From CAG-533 sp022779465 (lineage in GTDB: Bacteria; Bacillota_I; Bacilli_A; RF39; UBA660), in contig JALFTB010000015.1 in assembly GCA_022779465.1 (NCBI GenBank), positions 1-12,325 of the forward strand: a DNA stretch of 12,325 nucleotides, in the 5' to 3' direction. The notes beneath the pieces were generated by a model. It saw only the letters and a list, made by a program, of their open reading frames with translations. It had not been told where the DNA came from and ran no database searches. This document shows positions 1 to 7,188 of the stretch, in pieces. A program made the translations under genes and the position numbers. Numbering within the stretch: the first letter of the stretch is position 1; every line of letters begins with the position of its first letter.

Positions 1-519
1 GATGAAATAGAAAAAGCTCATCCAGATGTACTTAACTTATTATTACAAATATTAGATGAAGGTAGGTTAACTGATTCTAATGGTAGAACTGTTAACTTTA
101 AAAATACTATTATTATAATGACTTCTAATGTTGGTAGTGAACATATTATTAATAATGAAGAAGATAAAGTTAAGGATGAATTAAATAAATATTTTAGACC
201 AGAATTTCTAAATAGATTAGATGAAATTATTGTCTTTAATAAATTAAGTAAAGATAATTTAAGAGAAATTCTTGATGAGATTATTAGTGGTATTGAAAAG
301 AGATTGGTTGATATTAATGTTAAAATTAAATTAACAGATCAAGCTAAAGATTATTTTATAGATAATGGTTATGATGAATTTTATGGTGCAAGACCACTTA
401 AGAGACTTGTTAGTAATAAATTAGAAACTTTAATTGCTAAGAAACTTATTAATAATGAAATTAAAACTAATAGTGTAATTAATATAGATTATGTTAATGG
501 TAAGTTAGAGATAAATTAA
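1..519 (+). CDS. ClpB/ClpC-type AAA+ ATPase, C-terminal part (5' truncated by window edge)
   Basis: The last 172 codons of a Hsp100 chaperone/unfoldase, open at base 1. It starts inside the second AAA+ domain at the Walker B acidic pair (DEIEKAHPDV), followed by the conserved GRLTDSNGRTV segment, the sensor-1 asparagine in IIIMTSNVGS, the arginine-finger segment FRPEFLNRLDEI, and the sensor-2 motif YGARPLKR near the C-terminus. Such proteins form hexameric rings that use ATP to extract or unfold proteins: ClpB with DnaK for disaggregation, ClpC with ClpP for degradation. The GARPLKR form and the short segment after sensor 1 lean towards ClpB, while SNVGS is more ClpC-like. The parts that would decide (middle domain, ClpP-binding loop) lie outside the window. 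The internal ATG at 118 is not the start, because the homologous frame is open to base 1. A terminator follows directly. Confidence 0.95.
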   Translation, partial: DEIEKAHPDVLNLLLQILDEGRLTDSNGRTVNFKNTIIIMTSNVGSEHIINNEEDKVKDELNKYFRPEFLNRLDEIIVFNKLSKDNLREILDEIISGIEKRLVDINVKIKLTDQAKDYFIDNGYDEFYGARPLKRLVSNKLETLIAKKLINNEIKTNSVINIDYVNGKLEIN

Positions 520-543
520 GGTAGAAAATTTCTACCTTTTTTT
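520..543 (+). terminator. Intrinsic terminator after clpB/clpC
   Basis: GGTAGAAA and TTTCTACC form an 8-bp perfect inverted repeat around a single central base (in practice a shorter stem with a larger loop), followed by seven T residues. It begins at the base after the Clp stop codon. Confidence 0.85.
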
Positions 544-549
544 AATTAT

Positions 550-579
550 TTGTATGATACATTAAAAATATGGTAAAAT
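550..579 (+). promoter_or_regulatory. Candidate sigma-A promoter for the transglutaminase-like operon
   Basis: An extended -10 (TGG then TAAAAT, 574-579) lies 18 bp after TTGTAT (550-555). Transcription would start near 586, almost at the ribosome site, giving a very short leader. A second candidate -10, TATGAT (553-558), would give a leader of about 30 nt but has only a weak -35 inside the preceding terminator. A promoter is expected here because a terminator lies just upstream. Confidence 0.45.
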
Positions 580-595
580 TAACTTGGTGATTGGT

Positions 596-1513
596 GTGCT
601 AAAACATAGTGATGATTATGATATTACTTCAGCAATTGAACTTATTTTAGTTAATTTACCTAATGATATATCTATTATGGAAAGTATTAGATTAATATAT
701 GTTAGGTTAGGTAGAATATTTTCTTATGATTATAATGTTGCTAGTGATATTAATATTGCTTTAAGAAAAGTTGATTTTGAAAATATTAGTAATTATCAAA
801 CTTGTACACAAATCTCAGAAATACTTAAGGCTTGTTTAAGTTATATAAATAAAAATGTTAAATGTGAAGTAATTAATAGAAATGTTAATGTTAGAGGGGT
901 AAGAGGAGATTCTCATAGAGCATTGGCAGTTAGTTTTGAAGAAGATGGTTATCAATATAATTTACTTTTAGATTTAACTTTAGATTTATTTAGAATTCAA
1001 AGTGGAATGCAAACTAAACAATTTGCTTATACTACTGATGCAAGGGGTAAGTATGATATTATACCTTTAAGAGAATGTGAACTTATGGATCGTAAATTGG
1101 GGCTTACTTTAGGTTATTTAGACGAAGAAATTAAGATTGTTAAGGATATTTTAGATAGTTCTAAAGCTTCTTTAGAAGATAAAATAACTTATATAGTGGC
1201 TAGATTTAGTAAAAGATTTATGGGTGCTCATGAAGCTTTAATGTATTATAAAGAATTATTTTTATCTTTAATTGATGTTCCTTTTAAAGAATTTAATTTA
1301 ACTAAAGAAGAGGCAGAAAATGTTGACATGATTTCTTTATTTAAATTTGATTTAGAAGATAGAGAAATATACTTTTTATTAGATAAAAATAATGGGTTAG
1401 AGTTAACTAATCCTTTAAGAATAAGAAGATTACTTTCGTGTGGCTATACAATAAAAAGTGTGACTTTAATGGCAGTGTTTGATGATGACGCAGGTAGGAA
1501 GGTTTTATCGTGA
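596..1513 (+). CDS. Transglutaminase-like (papain-fold) protein
   Basis: A 305-aa soluble protein with no signal peptide. An N-terminal helical segment with an IYVRLGRIFSYDYNV stretch resembles the region that precedes transglutaminase-like cores. It is followed by a C-H-D pattern with family-like spacing: Cys70 (YQTCTQIS), His107 (GDSHRALAV) and Asp126 (LLLDLTLDL, in the place of the usual 'vDpT'). The reaction is unknown; such folds include proteases, transglutaminases and inactive binding modules. The last 150 residues or so are helical and charged and I do not recognise them. The start is chosen at GTG 596 because GGTGA (586-590) sits 5 nt upstream, the spacing seen at other genes here; TTG 584 and GTG 587 are also in frame. 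The stop overlaps the next start (GTGA), so translation is probably coupled. The fold call is from motif pattern only. Confidence 0.7.
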   Translation: MLKHSDDYDITSAIELILVNLPNDISIMESIRLIYVRLGRIFSYDYNVASDINIALRKVDFENISNYQTCTQISEILKACLSYINKNVKCEVINRNVNVRGVRGDSHRALAVSFEEDGYQYNLLLDLTLDLFRIQSGMQTKQFAYTTDARGKYDIIPLRECELMDRKLGLTLGYLDEEIKIVKDILDSSKASLEDKITYIVARFSKRFMGAHEALMYYKELFLSLIDVPFKEFNLTKEEAENVDMISLFKFDLEDREIYFLLDKNNGLELTNPLRIRRLLSCGYTIKSVTLMAVFDDDAGRKVLS

Positions 1514-2268
1514 AAAAACAAGATGTTTTTGTAGTTTTGTTAAGTGCTTTAGTTTTTTTTGCAATTATATTTTATATAGTGTATAAACCTGAAAAAAGAG
1601 AAACATACTCTAAAGTATTTAATGGAATTAGTTCTAGTAATGTTAATGTTAAACTTAATAACAGTAATTTAGCAATTATTCATTCAAATAAGTTTTATGT
1701 TAATGTTGATAATGAGCATTTAAATGTTTATAAAAGAAATAATAAATTATATATAGAAGAAGAAACTAATATAGATAGTGAAGATAAGAATGTTTATTTA
1801 TATGTACCAGAGGATTATTCTTTTGATAATATAGATGTTAGTATGAATAGTGGACATATTAATGGAGATGGACTTAATAGTAGTAATCTTAAAATTAATA
1901 TAGTTAATGGAGAAGTAAATTTATCTAATTTAAATATATTAAATAGTATGGATGTTAATATTTTAAGTGGTAATGTTAATTTAAGTGGAGGAGTATCTAA
2001 TTTAGCTTTAGTTAATGAAGGTGCGAGTATTTATTTTAATGGAGCTTTATTTGAAAATAATAGTATTGATAGTGTTAACGGAAAGATTACTTTAAAGTTA
2101 GAAAATAAAAATTCTTATAAGTTTAAATTTAATAAAAAATATAAAGATGTTTTTATAGAAGATAAAAAGGTTAGTAAGTTAAGTTATGGCTATGGTAAAA
2201 ATATTATTACAATAAAGAAGAATAGTGGTAATGTTGATATTAATTTTGTAGGTGATGTTAGTGTTTAA
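1510..2268 (+). CDS. Membrane-anchored DUF4097-like beta-repeat protein
   Basis: A 252-aa protein with one N-terminal membrane segment (about residues 5-25, VFVVLLSALVFFAIIFYIVY) and a short positive N-terminus, so the remainder is probably extracytoplasmic and anchored. From about residue 40 to the end it is made of short Asn/Ser/Gly-rich strands with alternating hydrophobics (for example NLKINIVNGEVNLSNLNI, then VNILSGNVNLSG). This is the right-handed beta-helix look of DUF4097/DUF4098 'putative adhesin' proteins, which often accompany envelope-stress or PspC-type membrane proteins. The function is unknown. The GTG start has a good ribosome site (TAGGAAGG, 1495-1502) and overlaps the upstream stop by 4 bp. 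The 3' end overlaps the next gene by 8 bp. The three genes therefore look co-translated. Confidence 0.7.
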   Translation: MKKQDVFVVLLSALVFFAIIFYIVYKPEKRETYSKVFNGISSSNVNVKLNNSNLAIIHSNKFYVNVDNEHLNVYKRNNKLYIEEETNIDSEDKNVYLYVPEDYSFDNIDVSMNSGHINGDGLNSSNLKINIVNGEVNLSNLNILNSMDVNILSGNVNLSGGVSNLALVNEGASIYFNGALFENNSIDSVNGKITLKLENKNSYKFKFNKKYKDVFIEDKKVSKLSYGYGKNIITIKKNSGNVDINFVGDVSV

Positions 2269-3016
2269 AAATGATAGTGATTATTTGGATCAACATTTTT
2301 TAATGGATGAAGATATTATTAAAAAATTTATTAAGATATGTGATTTAAATAGTAATGATGTTGTTTTAGAAATTGGTCCAGGTAAGGGAACTTTAACTAA
2401 ATTGGTTGCTTCTAAAGTTAAGAAGGTTTATGCGATTGAGAAGGATGTTAGGTTAAAGGAATATCTTGATAAGATTGATAATTTAGAGGTTATTTATGCT
2501 GATGCGATTAAGTGTGATTATCCTTTAGTAAATAAGATTATTACGGCTATTCCTTATAGTATTATTGAACCTTTTATGTATAAGTTATGTCATACTTATT
2601 TTGATAGTTTATATATGATTATGGGTAGTTCTTATGTTAAGAGTGTTCTTAATTATGAGATTAATAATTTAGCTTTGTTTACTAATTGTTTTTTTGATGT
2701 TAAATGGTATTTTGATGTACCTAGTGTGTGTTTTTATCCTGAACCTAAGACTTTATCATCAGCAATTAGAATTACTCCTAAAAGGGATTATAAGCCGTTA
2801 GAATTATTATTTAAGAATATGTATTTATTAGATGATAAGAAGATTAAGAATGCTTTAATGGAGAGTTTAATTAAAGTTAAAGGATTAACTAAAAGAGAAA
2901 GTAAAGATTTAATTAATAGTTTAAATATTAATGATGAACTTTTAAATAAGAAGTTTTTAAGTATATCTAATCAAGAACTTAAAGAATTGTATGCTAAGTT
3001 AAATAAAGTAGTTTAA
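2261..3016 (+). CDS. RrnaAD (KsgA/Erm)-family methyltransferase homologue with altered motif IV
   Basis: A 251-aa protein of the rRNA adenine dimethyltransferase superfamily. Visible features are the N-terminal DQHFLMDEDII (equivalent to GQNFL), SAM motif I EIGPGKGTLT (residues 37-46), an acidic motif II (E60), D81 in motif III, and the C-terminal family signature VPSVCFYPEPKTLSSA. The catalytic motif IV, normally N-L/I-P-Y, reads A96-I-P-Y. KsgA and Erm need this Asn to position the adenine N6, so dimethylase activity is doubtful. GTG 2261 is chosen as the start because AGGTGA (2250-2255) lies 5 nt upstream; ATG 2255 sits inside that site. The gene overlaps the DUF4097-like gene by 8 bp, whereas Bacillota ksgA is normally near rnmV. 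A paralogue or repurposed enzyme is more likely than the housekeeping KsgA. Confidence 0.8.
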   Translation: MFKNDSDYLDQHFLMDEDIIKKFIKICDLNSNDVVLEIGPGKGTLTKLVASKVKKVYAIEKDVRLKEYLDKIDNLEVIYADAIKCDYPLVNKIITAIPYSIIEPFMYKLCHTYFDSLYMIMGSSYVKSVLNYEINNLALFTNCFFDVKWYFDVPSVCFYPEPKTLSSAIRITPKRDYKPLELLFKNMYLLDDKKIKNALMESLIKVKGLTKRESKDLINSLNINDELLNKKFLSISNQELKELYAKLNKVV

Positions 3017-3046
3017 AGCTATTTTATTTTTTTATTGACAAATATA

Positions 3047-3075
3047 TTAAAAAATCCTTTTATTTATTATATAAT
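3047..3075 (+). promoter_or_regulatory. Candidate sigma-A promoter for the murG run
   Basis: A perfect TATAAT (3070-3075) is preceded by TTAAAA (3047-3052) with a 17-bp spacer. A perfect TTGACA lies at 3035-3040, but its 17-bp partner is only TTTTAT (3058-3063). Either pairing would fire about 10-25 nt upstream of the murG ribosome site AGAGGTGG (3082-3089). Confidence 0.55.
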
Positions 3076-3094
3076 ATTAATAGAGGTGGTATAG

Positions 3095-4174
3095 ATGCGT
3101 GTTATTATAACTGCAGGTGGAACTGGTGGTCATATTTATCCAGCATTAGCAATTATAAATAAAATTAAAGAGAAGGAACCTAATAGTGAGTTTTTATATA
3201 TTGGAACTCACAATAGAATGGAAAAGGATATTGTACCTAAGTGTGGATATCATTATGAAGCTATTGAAATATATGGTTTTAGTAAAACAATGATTAAAAG
3301 AGACTTTAAAAATCTTGGTTTAATTTATAAAGCTTATAAAAGATGTTTAACTCTTATTAAAGAATTTAAACCTGATGTAGTAATTGGAGTAGGTGGTTAT
3401 GTTACTTTTCCAGTTATTATGGCTGCTAAAAAGTTAGGTGTTAAAACTTTTATTCATGAACAAAATAGTATTCCTGGTAAAAGCAATAAAGTGTTAGCTA
3501 AAAAAGTTGATTTAATTGGAGTATCTTTTAAGGATTCAATGAAATATTTTGATGTTAAAAAAGTTAGATTAACTGGTAATCCTTGTGGCGAAAATGCGAT
3601 TAATATTAAAAAGATGCCTAAAACTAAGTATGGATTAAGTAAAGATAAAAAATGTGTTTTAATAGTACAAGGTTCTTTAGGATCAAGTATTATTAATGAG
3701 AAGATGAAAGATTATTTAAGTAGTATATCTTCTAAAGATTATGAAGTTTTATATATTACAGGTAAAGATTATTATGAAAGTTTTAGTAAAAATAAATTTA
3801 GTGATAATGTAAAAGTAGTACCTTATGTTGATAATTTAAGTGCTTTACTTAAAGATGTGGATTTAGTTATTACTAGAGCAGGAGCTAGTATAACTTCAGA
3901 AATTACAGCACTCAGAATACCAAGTATATTTATTCCAAGTCCTTATGTAGCAAATAATCATCAATATTATAATGCTTTAAGTATTAAAAATGCTGGGGCT
4001 GGGGAAATGATTGAAGAAAAAGATTTAACAAGTGATTTATTAAAAACAAAAGTAGATAATATTTTAAATAACGATAAATTATATAAAAGTATGCAAGATA
4101 ATTTGAAGTTTATGAGTATAGATAATAGTAGTACAATTATTTATGAACTTCTTAAAAATTTAATTAAAGAATAA
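3095..4174 (+). CDS. murG: UDP-GlcNAc:MurNAc-pentapeptide undecaprenyl-PP GlcNAc transferase
   Basis: MurG (359 aa, normal length) adds GlcNAc to lipid I to make lipid II on the cytoplasmic face of the membrane, the last cytoplasmic step of peptidoglycan synthesis. Seen in order: the N-terminal glycine loop GGTGGH (residues 8-13), GVGGYVTFP (98-106), HEQNSIPG (121-128), TGNP (160-163), the second glycine loop QGSLG (192-196), RAGA with SEI (261-270) for UDP-GlcNAc binding, and NNHQYYNA (287-294). The second loop has Gln where Gly-Gly-Ser is usual, a minor change. The GT-B architecture is complete. It shows the organism builds a wall, unlike true mollicutes. It has its own promoter and a strong ribosome site 5 nt upstream, and divIB follows after 15 bp. 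Confidence 0.97.
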   Translation: MRVIITAGGTGGHIYPALAIINKIKEKEPNSEFLYIGTHNRMEKDIVPKCGYHYEAIEIYGFSKTMIKRDFKNLGLIYKAYKRCLTLIKEFKPDVVIGVGGYVTFPVIMAAKKLGVKTFIHEQNSIPGKSNKVLAKKVDLIGVSFKDSMKYFDVKKVRLTGNPCGENAINIKKMPKTKYGLSKDKKCVLIVQGSLGSSIINEKMKDYLSSISSKDYEVLYITGKDYYESFSKNKFSDNVKVVPYVDNLSALLKDVDLVITRAGASITSEITALRIPSIFIPSPYVANNHQYYNALSIKNAGAGEMIEEKDLTSDLLKTKVDNILNNDKLYKSMQDNLKFMSIDNSSTIIYELLKNLIKE

Positions 4175-4189
4175 ATTAGGTGAATAATT

Positions 4190-4885
4190 ATGGCTCAAAA
4201 AAAGCGTAAGAAAAAATTAAATGTTAGAAAATTATTTGTTTTTATACTATTTTTCTATTTAGTAGGTTATGGTGTATATTATATTTTAAGTGAGCCAGTA
4301 AGAAATATTATAATTAGTGGGACTACTTATATAAATGATGCAGATGTTATAGAAGTAGCAGGATTAAAAAATTATCCTGCTTATTCAAGTTTAAGAAATA
4401 GTAAATTAAAAAAGAAAATTAAATCTTTGCCTTTAGTAGAAGATGTTAGTATTAAAAGAAATTTATTATTTCAGTTAAAAATTAAGATAAAAGAAAAAAA
4501 AGTTATTTGTGTTTATGATGATAATAATAAGATATTATTAAGTGATGGTAGTCAGATAGATAATGATTCTAATATTGTAGGGATTCCTTCTTTGGTTAAT
4601 TATACAAAAGAGGATGTTTTAAAGAAATTTTTAAGTGGTATGGGTAATCTTGATTATGGTATAATAAGTTCTATTAGTGAAATTGAGTATTCTCCTGATA
4701 AATCTGGTACAGGTAGTATTTTAGATGAAACTAGATTTATGTTTAGAATGAATGATGGTAATATTGTTTATATTAATTTAGATAAGTTAGATAATATGAA
4801 GTATTATTTTAAAATATATGCTAGTTTAAATAATAAGAAAGGTATTTTACATTTGGATAGTGGAGATTACATGGAGGTAAAATGA
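4190..4885 (+). CDS. ftsQ: Cell division protein DivIB/FtsQ
   Basis: A 231-aa bitopic protein: a very basic cytoplasmic N-terminus (AQKKRKKKLNVRK), one membrane segment (about 14-33), then an extracytoplasmic POTRA-like domain (about 35-103: VRNIIISGTTYINDADVIE ... LPLVEDVSIKRNLL) and a beta domain to the C-terminus. DivIB/FtsQ links early and late divisome proteins through FtsB and FtsL. The size matches the shorter DivIB forms of Bacillota. AGGTGA lies 6 nt before the ATG. It follows murG as in many dcw clusters, but the rest of the cluster (ftsA, ftsZ) is absent: the next gene is queH, overlapping by ATGA. Confidence 0.88.
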   Translation: MAQKKRKKKLNVRKLFVFILFFYLVGYGVYYILSEPVRNIIISGTTYINDADVIEVAGLKNYPAYSSLRNSKLKKKIKSLPLVEDVSIKRNLLFQLKIKIKEKKVICVYDDNNKILLSDGSQIDNDSNIVGIPSLVNYTKEDVLKKFLSGMGNLDYGIISSISEIEYSPDKSGTGSILDETRFMFRMNDGNIVYINLDKLDNMKYYFKIYASLNNKKGILHLDSGDYMEVK

Positions 4886-5481
4886 ACATTAACTATAATG
4901 AAGAAATGAAGAAAATTATTAGTAATTTAGATGATCATAATAAACTTTTATTACATAGTTGTTGTGGTCCTTGTTCTAGTAGTGTTATTGAAAGATTAAG
5001 AGATTATTTTGATATTACAGTTATTTATTATAATCCAAATATTGAACCTAAAGAAGAATATGAAAAAAGAAAGAGTGAACAACTTAGATTATTAAATGAA
5101 TTAGGAATTAAATTTATGGATATTGATTATCTTAATAATGAGTATCATGAAAAGGTTAAAGGGTATGAAAATGAGCCGGAAAATGGGCTTAGATGTCCTT
5201 TATGTTTTGAATTAAGATTAGATAAGACTGCAAGTAAAGCCAAAGAAAATAATTTTGATTATTTTGGAACAACTTTAACAGTAAGTCCTCATAAAAATAG
5301 TAAGATTATTAATGAGATTGGACTTAAATTAGAAGAAAAGTATGAAGTTAAGTTTTTACTTTCAGATTTTAAAAAAGAAGATGGATATAAAAGATCAATT
5401 GAGTTATCTAAGAAATATGATTTATATAGACAAGATTATTGTGGTTGTTTATATAGTAAGGGAGTTAATGTAGATGAATAA
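4882..5481 (+). CDS. queH: Epoxyqueuosine reductase QueH
   Basis: A 199-aa QueH (DUF208) protein, the non-cobalamin enzyme that reduces epoxyqueuosine to queuosine in tRNAs with a GUN anticodon. Diagnostic cysteines are all visible: C27-C28-x-x-C31 in LLLHSCCGPCSS, C105-x-x-C108 in GLRCPLCFELRL, and C187-x-C189 in DYCGCLYS. They fit the family's metal/iron-sulfur ligands and redox pair. The segments YYNPNIEP, EYEKRKSEQ and FGTTLTVSPHKN are typical. The start is ATG 4882 with GGAGG 4 nt upstream, overlapping the divIB stop. The 3' end overlaps the pilin-like gene by 8 bp. No other queuosine gene is present, so the precursor pathway is elsewhere or a salvaged base is used. Confidence 0.95.
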   Translation: MNINYNEEMKKIISNLDDHNKLLLHSCCGPCSSSVIERLRDYFDITVIYYNPNIEPKEEYEKRKSEQLRLLNELGIKFMDIDYLNNEYHEKVKGYENEPENGLRCPLCFELRLDKTASKAKENNFDYFGTTLTVSPHKNSKIINEIGLKLEEKYEVKFLLSDFKKEDGYKRSIELSKKYDLYRQDYCGCLYSKGVNVDE

Positions 5482-5893
5482 GAAGGGTTTTACTTTAGTT
5501 GAATTATTAGTTGTTGTAGTTGTTTTAGGATTAATAGCGATTGTTTTAGTGCCAATTATTCAAGATACATTAAATAAATCTAAAAATAAGATAAATAGTA
5601 TTAATATTAAACAAGTAGAAGATGCAGGTAAAATAGTAGCTGAAGAAATTCTTTATTGTGATATTAATAGTAATACTAGAGGTGTTATAGCCAATAATAA
5701 TTTATCTAAGTGTGATGAGATGCAAGATGTTTTATATAATGAAGGCATTACTTTAAATATTAGTAATATGAAAACATATAAATATTTAAGTGATCCAAAT
5801 GATTTATGTACAGGGTCTATTATAATAACAGCTGATGAAAATACTTTTAAGGTAAGTATTGATTCAAGTGGCGCTAAATGTACATCTAAGTAG
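5474..5893 (+). CDS. Type IV pilin-like (pseudopilin) protein
   Basis: A 139-aa protein with a textbook class III signal: MNKKG|FTLVELL, with predicted prepilin-peptidase cleavage after Gly5, Phe as mature residue 1, Glu at mature +5, and a hydrophobic helix (about 6-30) that serves as membrane anchor and assembly spine. The globular part (about 35-139) has four cysteines (62, 80, 112, 136), enough for two disulfides outside the membrane, and a Gly/Ser-rich C-terminal strand region. No prepilin peptidase, assembly ATPase or PilC gene is nearby, so it depends on machinery elsewhere or is a stand-alone surface protein. It overlaps queH by 8 bp and precedes ftsY by 8 bp, so it is part of the run. 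Only the N-terminal motif supports the family; the head domain is not recognised. Confidence 0.88.
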   Translation: MNKKGFTLVELLVVVVVLGLIAIVLVPIIQDTLNKSKNKINSINIKQVEDAGKIVAEEILYCDINSNTRGVIANNNLSKCDEMQDVLYNEGITLNISNMKTYKYLSDPNDLCTGSIIITADENTFKVSIDSSGAKCTSK

Positions 5894-5901
5894 GAGGTTT
5901 T

Positions 5902-6879
5902 ATGGGTTTATTTAGTAAATTTAAACAAGTATTTAAAAAAGAAGAAAAGAAACAAGAAGATATTGAAGCTTTTGATAAGGGTTTAGAAAAAACTAGAAAA
6001 GAATTTGTATCGGAATTATCTATTTTAGGTCATAAATATCATAAAGTTAATGATGATTATTTTGAAGAATTAGAAGCTATTTTAATTAAAGCAGATATTG
6101 GAATTAGAACAGTTACAGAATTTTTAGATAGATTAAGAAAAAGAGTTAAAGATGAAAAGATTGAAGATACTGAATATTTAAGAGAAGTTATTATTGATGA
6201 ACTTTTTATGATTTATGTTAATGGTGATTCTTTAACTGATAAGATTAACATTCAAGAAGATGAACCAACAGTTATTTTAATGGTTGGTGTTAATGGTGTA
6301 GGTAAAACTACAACGATAGGTAAGCTAGCTAATAAGTATCATAATGAAGGTAAGAAAGTGATGTTAATTGCTGGTGATACTTTTAGAGCAGGAGCGGTTC
6401 CACAATTAAAGGAATGGGCCGAAAGAACTGATTCTTTATTTGTAGGAAAAGAAAATATGGATCCAGCAAGTGTTATTTATGATGGACTAGAGGAAGCTTT
6501 AAAAGAAAAGGCTGATATTGTTTTAATTGATACAGCTGGTAGATTACAAAATAAAGTTAATTTAATGAATGAACTCGAAAAAATTAATAAAGTTATTGGT
6601 AAATTTATTCCAGGAGCTCCTCATGAAACTTTACTTATAATTGATGCGACTACGGGACAAAATGGGATTAGTCAAGCGATTAGTTTTAAAGAAATAACAA
6701 ATATTACTGGAATAGTTTTAACTAAATTAGATGGTACTGCTAAAGGAGGTATAGTTTTAGCTATTAAAGAGGAAGTTAATTTACCAGTTAAATTTGTTGG
6801 TCTTGGAGAAGGTATTAATGATTTAAAATCATTTGATATTGAAGATTACATCTATGGATTATTAAAGGATATGATGTAA
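5902..6879 (+). CDS. ftsY: Signal recognition particle receptor FtsY
   Basis: A 325-aa SRP GTPase that docks the SRP-ribosome complex at the membrane for co-translational insertion. A short, highly charged N-terminus (about 1-25) replaces the long acidic A domain of E. coli. The helical N domain spans about 25-115 and the G domain follows: G1 GVNGVGKTTT (129-138), DTFRAGAVPQL (159-169), G3 DTAGR (210-214), G4 TKLD (274-277), then GTAKGG and VGLGEGINDL. All catalytic elements are present. AGGAGG lies 4 nt before the ATG. The stop overlaps the ylxM start by one base (TAATG), so the two are coupled. Confidence 0.97.
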   Translation: MGLFSKFKQVFKKEEKKQEDIEAFDKGLEKTRKEFVSELSILGHKYHKVNDDYFEELEAILIKADIGIRTVTEFLDRLRKRVKDEKIEDTEYLREVIIDELFMIYVNGDSLTDKINIQEDEPTVILMVGVNGVGKTTTIGKLANKYHNEGKKVMLIAGDTFRAGAVPQLKEWAERTDSLFVGKENMDPASVIYDGLEEALKEKADIVLIDTAGRLQNKVNLMNELEKINKVIGKFIPGAPHETLLIIDATTGQNGISQAISFKEITNITGIVLTKLDGTAKGGIVLAIKEEVNLPVKFVGLGEGINDLKSFDIEDYIYGLLKDMM

Positions 6880-7160
6880 TGGAAGAGATTATTTATTATT
6901 CAGCTTTATTTGATTATTATCAAAATTTACTTACTGATGTTCAAAGAAAGTATTTTGAAGATTATTATTTTAATAATTTATCACTACAAGAAATAGCTGA
7001 TAGTTATGATGTTTCAAGAAATGCGATTAGTAAAACTTTAAAAGAAATAAAAGAAAAGTTAGATTATTATGAATCTAACTTGAAATTATTAGGTAATAAT
7101 AAAAAAATAAGGGAATTACTTTCGGAAGAAGATTTAAAAAGAATAGAAGAGTATATATAA
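6879..7160 (+). CDS. ylxM: YlxM/UPF0122 family HTH protein, SRP-associated
   Basis: A 93-aa UPF0122 protein. An N-terminal helix pair (YYSALFDYYQNLLTDVQRKY) leads into a sigma-70 region-4-like helix-turn-helix (about 33-58, SLQEIADSYDVSRNAISKTL) and a charged C-terminal helix. YlxM is usually encoded beside ffh and ftsY and is reported in streptococci to bind SRP components and modulate their GTPase activity. Despite the HTH it need not act as a transcription factor. Here ftsY precedes it but ffh does not follow: the run ends in a terminator. A ribosome site AAAGGA (6864-6869) lies inside the end of ftsY. Confidence 0.92.
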   Translation: MEEIIYYSALFDYYQNLLTDVQRKYFEDYYFNNLSLQEIADSYDVSRNAISKTLKEIKEKLDYYESNLKLLGNNKKIRELLSEEDLKRIEEYI

Positions 7161-7188
7161 AAAGAATTAGTTGGGCTAATTCTTTTTT
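7161..7188. terminator. Bidirectional intrinsic terminator between converging operons
   Basis: AAAGAATTAG (7161-7170) pairs perfectly with CTAATTCTTT (7176-7185) around a 5-nt loop TTGGG, flanked by A residues on the left and T residues on the right, so it can serve both strands. The stop codon of the minus-strand membrane protein (7176-7178) lies in the stem. Confidence 0.9.

Noticed and set aside
118..519. A short complete gene starting at ATG 118
   Set aside because: The frame continues unbroken to base 1 and the upstream residues are conserved Walker B and following AAA+ sequence, so this is an internal Met of a truncated clp gene.
3035..3063. Perfect TTGACA as the murG -35
   Set aside because: At 17-bp spacing its partner is only TTTTAT, while the perfect TATAAT further on would need a 29-bp spacer; the TTAAAA/TATAAT pair is preferred, though not proven.
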